In this document: one piece after another, positions 56,603-64,000 of the stretch
How positions within the stretch are numbered: the stretch's first letter is position 1
Layout: every line of letters begins with the position of its first letter
Origin: Deinococcus betulae
Lineage (GTDB): Bacteria > Deinococcota > Deinococci > Deinococcales > Deinococcaceae
Direction of reading: 5' to 3'
Length of the DNA: 64,000 nucleotides
Assembly: GCF_020166395.1 (NCBI RefSeq)
Contig: NZ_JAIQXU010000012.1
Coordinates: forward strand, 58,779-122,778
Notes under the pieces: generated by a model
What the model was told of the DNA's origin: nothing
What the model saw: the letters and a program-made list of their open reading frames with translations, nothing else
Databases searched by the model: none
Position numbers and translations under genes: made by a program

Positions 56603-57058
56603 ATGAAGACGCTTCTGCCCCTCACCGCCGCTCTGGGTCTGACGGCCGCCTTTGCCCAGGGGGCGCCGACCAACTGGACAGGTGCCCGCCTAGCCGCCGC
56701 CACCTACGTGATTCTCGACCCGGTCATTGAAGGCAACCAGAACCTCGTGAGTGCCGAGCAGCGCGCCAGCATCCTGGCGGCCATGAAACGCGACAGCGGC
56801 GGGGCCATCAAGCGCCGCTATCCCAGGGCGACCATCACCGACAACGCGGCGGCGCCAGGAGCCATTCAGGTGCGCCCCGTGTTCGTGGCCCCACGCTCGC
56901 TGGTGCCCTGGAACAAGCTGGGCGCACGGCTGGAGTTCCGGGTGCCGGAAGGGCAGAACGTGGTCTTGAATGAGTCGTTTGGTATCTCGGTGCTGCTGCG
57001 TTACCGCGCGGAATTCGTGAACTACATGTATGACCAGCTGGCCCAGCGCCTGCCGTAA
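56603..57058 (+). CDS. Exported protein of unknown function
   Basis: 151 residues. The signal peptide is MKTLLPLTAALGLTAAFAQG. The mature part (LAAATYVILDPVIEGNQNLV, then LEFRVPEGQNVVLNESFGIS) looks like an alpha/beta periplasmic domain of 130 residues, but I recognise no family. A TGCACT box ends seven bases before the ATG. The next 210 bases are free of genes. Confidence 0.75.
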   Translation: MKTLLPLTAALGLTAAFAQGAPTNWTGARLAAATYVILDPVIEGNQNLVSAEQRASILAAMKRDSGGAIKRRYPRATITDNAAAPGAIQVRPVFVAPRSLVPWNKLGARLEFRVPEGQNVVLNESFGISVLLRYRAEFVNYMYDQLAQRLP

Positions 57059-57258
57059 GGGGCGGGAGGTAGAGAGTCGGGAAGGCTGACGGTGTCTGGC
57101 TCCTGCCCAGTGTGAGACAGCTGGAAAAGGGCGTTTGGGTTGTTACCGTTCTTCCTGCCAAGGCTGAGGCTCTGTTTCTGGCCCTACTCCCCTGAAAAAA
57201 TCCCTGCTTGGCCTTCAGACTGGCGGCGCCCCTACACTGCGGCGCCGCCGGGTCGTGT

Positions 57259-57264
57259 TAGCGT
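57259..57264 (+). promoter_or_regulatory. -10 box (TAGCGT), leaderless promoter of the SDR gene
   Basis: TAGCGT ends six bases before ATG 57271. Confidence 0.55.
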
Positions 57265-57270
57265 CCGCGC

Positions 57271-57987
57271 ATGACCAACACGGCGAACACACAGAAAAGC
57301 GCCTTTATTACGGGGGCCAGCAAGGGCATTGGCGAAGCGGTGGCGCGCGCGCTGGTGGCCGAGGGGTACCGCGTGACACTGACCAGCCGTCACCAGGCCG
57401 AGATCGAAGCGGTGGCGGCCGCCTTAGGCGAAGGCGCACGGGGCGTGGCCTGTGATGTGAAAGACCCGCAGGCGGTACAGGCGGCGGTAGACGCCCACGT
57501 TCAGGCTTTTGGCGGCCTGGATGTCCTGTTCGTCAATGCAGGCGTGGGGCATTTTGCCAGCGTGGCCGACCTGACTATCGAGCAGTGGCAAGACGTGATC
57601 GACACCAACCTCAGCGGCGCCTTTTACACCGTCAAGGCCGCCATTCCGGCCCTCTCCGCACGCGGCGGGTACATCTTCACCCTCTCCAGCCTGGCAGGCA
57701 AGAACCCGTTTGCCGGCGGGGCCGCCTACAACGCCAGCAAGTTTGGTCTGAATGGCCTCTCCGAAGTGCTGATGCTGGACCTGCGCGACCGGGGCATCAA
57801 GGTGACGCAGATCATGCCGGGCAGCGTGGCCACGCACTTTAATGGCCACACGCCCGACGACCAGAAAGACGCCTGGAAAATCCAGCCTGAAGACCTGGCC
57901 CAGCTGACGGTGGACCTGCTGAAGATGCCGGCCCGCACGCTGCCAAGCCGGGTGGAGGTGCGGCCCAGCCAGCCGAAGAAGGGGTAA
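57271..57987 (+). CDS. Short-chain dehydrogenase/reductase
   Basis: 238 residues, classical SDR. The cofactor motif is TGASKGIGEAVARAL (TGxxxGxG); then NAGVG, the catalytic Ser in IFTLSSLAGKNPF and the YxxxK in YNASKFGLNGL, followed by PGSVATHF. It is an NAD(P)-dependent oxidoreductase of unknown substrate. Arg in TSRHQAE suggests NADPH. It has its own leaderless promoter. Confidence 0.95.
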   Translation: MTNTANTQKSAFITGASKGIGEAVARALVAEGYRVTLTSRHQAEIEAVAAALGEGARGVACDVKDPQAVQAAVDAHVQAFGGLDVLFVNAGVGHFASVADLTIEQWQDVIDTNLSGAFYTVKAAIPALSARGGYIFTLSSLAGKNPFAGGAAYNASKFGLNGLSEVLMLDLRDRGIKVTQIMPGSVATHFNGHTPDDQKDAWKIQPEDLAQLTVDLLKMPARTLPSRVEVRPSQPKKG

Positions 57988-58074
57988 GGGATGCGTGGAA
58001 GACGGCCGGCATGCGCGCCAAGCAGGCCGTTTTCTCCGCCGCTGGCCGTCTACTCACCACTCACCGCCCCTTGC

Positions 58075-58080
58075 TAGAAT
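58075..58080 (+). promoter_or_regulatory. -10 box (TAGAAT), leaderless promoter of smpB
   Basis: TAGAAT ends seven bases before GTG 58088 and includes part of the ATG at 58079, so that ATG is unlikely to be in the transcript. Confidence 0.5.
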
Positions 58081-58087
58081 GCCTCCC

Positions 58088-59894
<1,807 letters not shown>

Positions 59895-59898
<4 letters not shown>

Positions 59899-60446
59899 TG
59901 GCCCTGCGCAAACTGTTCTCGCTGTTTAATGTGGTGGCTGCCGCGCTGCTGGTGGGCGCGGTTCTGGCATTGCAATCAGTGCAGCGCACCCCACCGACGC
60001 CTACGCCCCCCCGGCCCGAACTGACCGAGCGCCAGGCCCTGAAAGTCAAGGTGTACTTCACCGACACCCAGGTGCAGCGCCTGCGGCCCGAAACGCGCAC
60101 CATTCAGGTGGCGCAGCAGGGACCGCGCGCCCTGGCGCAGGCGGCGGTGGACGTGTGGGCGCGTGGTCCCTACGACAAGTCGTTCCTGGGCGTGGTGCCG
60201 GCGGGTAGCGTGCCGCCCAAGATCTACCTGCGGGGTCAGCACTTCTATGTGGACCTGCCCGAATCCTACGGCGCCCTGCGCTACGGGACCAGCGGCGAGC
60301 GCATGCTGCTGTGCACCCTGACCCGGACACTGCTGGAAGACCGGGGCCAGGACGTGACCTTCCTCCTGAACGGGCAACGGGTCGAAACCCTGGGCCACCT
60401 GGACCTGCGCGAGCCGTTTACGCGCCAGGACTGCACCGACCTGTGA
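59895..60446 (+). CDS. GerMN-domain exported protein
   Basis: 183 residues. A membrane helix at residues 11-27 (NVVAAALLVGAVLALQS) is followed by a GerMN-type domain: KVKVYFTDTQVQRLRPETRT, VDVWARGPYDKSFLGVVPAG and FYVDLPESYGALRYGTSGE. GerMN proteins act in sporulation or cell wall settings; here its overlap with a degenerate amidase suggests an envelope complex. It starts with ATG overlapping the previous stop. Confidence 0.85.
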
Positions 60447-60522
60447 GGAGAAGCGGGGTTTAACGGGTTCAGGTGCTTGCAAAGTAGTCTGCAGGCGCCT
60501 AACCCCTCTCCCCCTAGTCCCT

Positions 60523-63500
60523 ATGCTCCGCAGCATCACCCTGCACGGCTTCAAGAGCTTTGCCGACCGCACCCGCCTGGAGTTTGGGCCGGGGGTCAGC
60601 GCGGTGATTGGCCCCAACGGCAGCGGTAAGAGCAACGTCGTGGAGGCCATTCGCTGGGCCACCCACCAGGCGCGCGCCCGTGACTTGCGCGCCGGGCGGG
60701 CCTCGGAGCTGATTTTTCACGGCAGCGGGGGCAAAGCGCCGCTGGGTCTGGCCGAGGTGCAGTTGGAACTGCACACCCCGGAAGGCCGCGTCAATCTGGC
60801 CCGGCGCATCTACCGCGACGGCACCGCCGAGCAGGACCTGGGAGGCCGCGCCGCCCGCGTGCGCGACGTGCAGGGGGCGCTGCGCGGCACGGGGCTGGGG
60901 CCGGGGGGCCTGGCCGTGATTGGCCAGGGCGAGGTCAGCGGGGTGGTGCAGGCCGAGGGCAAGACGCTGCTGGGCTACGTGCAGGAGGCCGCTGGCTTGT
61001 CGCGCGCCGTGTCCGCCCGGCAGGAGACCGAAGCCCGGCTGCGCGAGGCCGACACCCATCTGGACAGTCTGCGGCTGGTCTTGCAGGAGCGTGAAGCGGG
61101 CCTGGCCCGGCTGGCCCGCGCGGCCCAGGAAGCCCGCGAGTGGCGCGCCCTAAGCCTGCGCGTCTTGACCCTGGACGACGCCGTTAAGCGTGAGCGCCAG
61201 GCGGCCCTGGCCCGCGAAATTGCCGGGGCGCGGGCCGAGGCTGAGGCCCTGGACGCCCGCAGCGCCGCCCTGGGCCGTGAGGTGCAGACGGCGGCGGCCG
61301 CTGTGGACACCGCCCGTGAGGCGGCCCAGGCGGCCCGCGCCCGCCGCGACGCCTACGCGGGCGCCCTGGACACCCTGCGCGCCGCCCGCGACGCCGCCGC
61401 CCAGGCCGCGCGCTACCGCGACCATCTGGTGGCAGAGCGCGCGGCGCTGGACGCTGAACGCGCCGCTCTGCCCACCCGCGCCCCCGACCAGCTGGCCTCT
61501 GACCTGGCCGCCCTGGACGCGGCACTGGTGGCTGCTCGCGCTGGCGCAGAGGCGGCTGAAACCCGCACCCGCCGCCTGGACGCCGAGCTGACCCGTGCCC
61601 GCACTCTGGTCGCCCGCGCGGCCGAGGCCCAGGCCCGCGCGGCTGGTGGCCAGGAGACCCTGCGCGCCGAACTGGACCGGGCGCAGGGCAATCTGGACAC
61701 CACCACAGAGGCGCTGCACGCCGCCGGTGAGCGACTGGAAGCGGCCCGGCACGCCCGCGAACAGGCCGAGGGCGCTTACCGCACCCTATCTGCTGAGCGC
61801 GAGGCCGCCCTGGCACAGGAGCGCCACCTGCGCGCCGAACTGGCCCGCGTGAATGCCAGCGTGGCGCCTCTGCGCCGCGAACGCGAGCGGCTGGAGCAGA
61901 CCCTTAATTCCTACGCCCGCTACGGCGAGGGCGCTAGAAACGCCCTGCGGCTCGACCACCCCGGCATCGTGGGGTCGGTCGCCGACCTGCTGACCGTCCC
62001 CGCTGAGTACGAGGTGGCGGTGGGGGCCGCGCTGGGCCGCCGCCTGGAACAGGTGGTCGTGGCCCGGGCCGAGGACGCCCGCGAGATCATTGACGAGCTG
62101 AAGCGCACGGGTGGGCGCGCGACCTTTCTGCCGCTGGACCTCATCCGCGCCCGGCCCCGGCGGGACGGCGGCCTGCTGCGGGAGGACGGCGTGGTGGGCA
62201 ACCTGGCCGACCTGTGCCCCAGCGACCCGCCGCTGGTCGGTGAAGCGATTCTGGCCGACACGCTGGTCGTCCGGGACCTGCGGGCGGCCAACCGAATTGC
62301 GCGCAGTCACGCAAGCCGCCCGCGGTTGGTCACGTTGGACGGCGAATTGGTAGAGCCGGGCGGCGCGATTACGGGGGGCCGGGCGCGTGATACGGGGGGC
62401 GGCGTGCTGGCCGACCAGCGCCGGTTTCAGGAACTGGACGCGGAACTGGAGGAGGCCGACCGTCAGGGCACGCGCCTGGGAACCGACCTGGCTAAGGTGG
62501 AGGCGGCCCTGGGGGGCGGGGCGACGCAGCACGACACCCTGCTGGCAGCCCGCGAACGCGCGGCCCAGGAGGAAACGCAGGCCGAGCGCCGCGTGACCGA
62601 ACTGGGCGCGCAGGCCCGCAGCCTGGAAACCCACCGCGACCGCCTGGCTGCCCGGCTGGGGCCGGAGGTGCCTGCGACTACTGACCCCGCCGCGCCGCTG
62701 CCGGACCTGGGCACCCTAGACCATGAGCTGAGCCAGGCCCGCGCCGCGGCCGAAACAGGCCGCGCCGCCGAACGCGCTGCCGCTGAGGCCCTGGCCCTGG
62801 GCCGCGAAGCCGACGCCGCGTGGCGCGCCTACCGCACCGGCCGCGCCCGTGCCGGTGAGCTGCGCGCCCGCCTGGAGGCAGGTGCGGGCGCGCTTGAGAC
62901 CCAGGAAAGCCATGTGCAGGACGCCCAGGCCGAGGTCGCACGCCGTGAGGCCGCGCTGGGCACCCTGGACGAGAACGAATACGCCCGCGCCGAGTACGCC
63001 CGTGAACAGGCAGCGCAGACTTACGCGAATCTCATCGCCAGTCAGAACAAGGCGCGCGCGCGCCTGGAGGACTTGCGCCTGCTGGTGGCCCGGCGTGAAG
63101 GGCTGCAAGAGCCTCTCCCCGACGGCTGCCTGCCCCCCGGCACCCCGCGCGAGTGGACGGCTGAACTGGGCCGCGTGCGCGCCGCCCTGGAGGCCCTGGG
63201 GCCGGTCAACGCCCGCGCCGAGGCCGACCACGCCGCCGAAGCAGGTCTGCTGGACGCCCAGCGTGCCGAAGTGACCGACGCCGAAACGGCCGCTGCCGAG
63301 TTGCGCGCCCACCTGACCGACCTTGAGGGCGCCGAGGGCCAGGCCACCGCCGCCGCCCTGATGCGCGTGAACGCGGCCTTCTGCGACTACAGCGCCGAGC
63401 TGCTGGGTGGTCAGGGCGAACTGGAACACGAAACCGATGAGGCCGGCCGGATCCGGGGCGTGCGGCTGGCGGTGCAGCCCAAGGGGAAGCGCACGCGCTC

Positions 63501-63825
63501 GATGACTCTGCTCTCGGCTGGGGAGCGCACGATGGCGGGTCTGGGGTTCCTGTTCGCCCTCAACCATGCGGGTGGAGAGGGCGGCGCGGGCGGTCTCCCC
63601 CTGGCGGTACTGGACGAGGTGGACGCCCCACTGGACGAGGCCAACATTCGCCGCTTTACCGCCTTCCTCAAGTTGTTCAGTGAACGCGGCGCGCAGTTTC
63701 TGCTGGTCACGCACCAGAAGGCCACGATGGAAATTGCCCACGCGCTGTGGGGCGTGACCACCGATCAGACGGGCGCCAGCCGCGTCCTGAGCATCAAACA
63801 GCCTGAGGACGCGAAAGCGGGGTGA
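60523..63825 (+). CDS. smc: Chromosome segregation protein SMC
   Basis: 1100 residues. It is the motor of chromosome condensation and segregation. Walker A GPNGSGKSNVV is at residues 30-40, coiled coils rich in Ala/Arg/Glu flank a hinge at about 475-610 (GIVGSVADLLTVPAEYEVAV, GRATFLPLDLI), and the C-terminal head has LSAGERTMAGLGFLFAL and Walker B LPLAVLDEVDAPLD. The signature is LSAGE rather than the usual LSGGE. No ribosome site is seen. The next ORF overlaps its stop (GTGA). ScpA and ScpB are not in the window. Confidence 0.96.
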   Translation: MLRSITLHGFKSFADRTRLEFGPGVSAVIGPNGSGKSNVVEAIRWATHQARARDLRAGRASELIFHGSGGKAPLGLAEVQLELHTPEGRVNLARRIYRDGTAEQDLGGRAARVRDVQGALRGTGLGPGGLAVIGQGEVSGVVQAEGKTLLGYVQEAAGLSRAVSARQETEARLREADTHLDSLRLVLQEREAGLARLARAAQEAREWRALSLRVLTLDDAVKRERQAALAREIAGARAEAEALDARSAALGREVQTAAAAVDTAREAAQAARARRDAYAGALDTLRAARDAAAQAARYRDHLVAERAALDAERAALPTRAPDQLASDLAALDAALVAARAGAEAAETRTRRLDAELTRARTLVARAAEAQARAAGGQETLRAELDRAQGNLDTTTEALHAAGERLEAARHAREQAEGAYRTLSAEREAALAQERHLRAELARVNASVAPLRRERERLEQTLNSYARYGEGARNALRLDHPGIVGSVADLLTVPAEYEVAVGAALGRRLEQVVVARAEDAREIIDELKRTGGRATFLPLDLIRARPRRDGGLLREDGVVGNLADLCPSDPPLVGEAILADTLVVRDLRAANRIARSHASRPRLVTLDGELVEPGGAITGGRARDTGGGVLADQRRFQELDAELEEADRQGTRLGTDLAKVEAALGGGATQHDTLLAARERAAQEETQAERRVTELGAQARSLETHRDRLAARLGPEVPATTDPAAPLPDLGTLDHELSQARAAAETGRAAERAAAEALALGREADAAWRAYRTGRARAGELRARLEAGAGALETQESHVQDAQAEVARREAALGTLDENEYARAEYAREQAAQTYANLIASQNKARARLEDLRLLVARREGLQEPLPDGCLPPGTPREWTAELGRVRAALEALGPVNARAEADHAAEAGLLDAQRAEVTDAETAAAELRAHLTDLEGAEGQATAAALMRVNAAFCDYSAELLGGQGELEHETDEAGRIRGVRLAVQPKGKRTRSMTLLSAGERTMAGLGFLFALNHAGGEGGAGGLPLAVLDEVDAPLDEANIRRFTAFLKLFSERGAQFLLVTHQKATMEIAHALWGVTTDQTGASRVLSIKQPEDAKAG

Positions 63826-64000
63826 AGATGGGCACCGACGAACCTCTCAGACTGGCGCGAATTTCTGAAGACCTCGCCCTGTGGAACGACCCGGTGATGC
63901 AGGACTGGGGCACCGTGAATGCGGACAGCGCCCGGCTTCAGGCATTTGCCCAGTACGCTGCTCAGCACGCAGACACTCCAAAAACCTCGGCCGCCGAGTA
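63822..64000 (+). CDS. Unknown protein, start only
   Basis: It begins at GTG 63822 overlapping the smc stop (or at ATG 63828) and runs open to the window edge. The visible part reads MGTDEPLRLARISEDLALWN and is acidic. No family is recognised. It is probably co-transcribed with smc. Confidence 0.6.
   Translation, partial: MKMGTDEPLRLARISEDLALWNDPVMQDWGTVNADSARLQAFAQYAAQHADTPKTSAAE

Overview
The window is high-GC chromosomal DNA that looks like Deinococcus. Signs of this are a very high-GC proteome, start sites preceded by TANNNT boxes 6-7 nt upstream (the leaderless promoters described for this genus), the protein set (debranching enzyme of the archaeal type, NrtR-like Nudix regulator, short class B PBP, separate-type tRNA nucleotidyltransferase) and many GTG starts with GTGA overlaps.

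Layout. 1-5.1 kb: secreted or lipid-anchored proteins (PEGA lipoprotein, Thr-rich protein, PQQ-type propeller), tRNA-Ala(CGC), guaB. 5.3-11.9 kb: HD-GYP protein, hemolysin III, an htrA / tRNA nucleotidyltransferase / M50 protease operon, and a GrpB-like / nucleotidyltransferase fusion. 11.9-18.3 kb: extracellular nuclease lipoprotein and a RiPP-like island with a precursor candidate, PqqD, an HPr-kinase-like protein and a nucleotidyltransferase fused to a lasso-type B2 protease, but no cyclase. 18.4-27 kb: Hsp33, oligopeptide-binding lipoprotein, a two-component pair, phosphatase. 26-31.1 kb: envelope glycan block (pseudo-deacetylase, two glycosyltransferases, MFS, deacetylase). 31.4-38.5 kb: recR-ybaB, efflux pump with divergent regulator, Nudix regulator, debranching enzyme, infC. 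38.7-46.2 kb: glutaredoxin, DUF805, two GNATs, PH-domain membrane protein, thrS with an apparent attenuator, DsbA-like protein, GDPD.

46.2-47.5 kb: tRNA-Cys and tRNA-Val, then the decayed trace of an element integrated in tRNA-Val (integrase fragment, two small membrane ORFs and a degenerate 46-nt copy of the tRNA 3' half). 47.5-51.7 kb: RNase P RNA, DUF423, then the start of a division cluster (mraZ-rsmH-ftsL-ftsI) with MraZ boxes. 51.7-52.1 kb: an AT-rich tract with inverted repeats. 52.1-64 kb: 3D-domain protein, ABC permease, DUF4384/PEGA protein, mazG-nudix, SDR, smpB-pseudoamidase-GerMN, smc, and the start of one more gene.

The most notable observations are: a leaderless 33-codon leader peptide overlapping a terminator ahead of thrS; the cyclase-less lasso-like RiPP locus; the tRNA-Val att remnant; the likely ATA start of infC; and the TANNNT-N6-start rule, which resets many gene starts. 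No CRISPR array, complete IS or prophage was seen.
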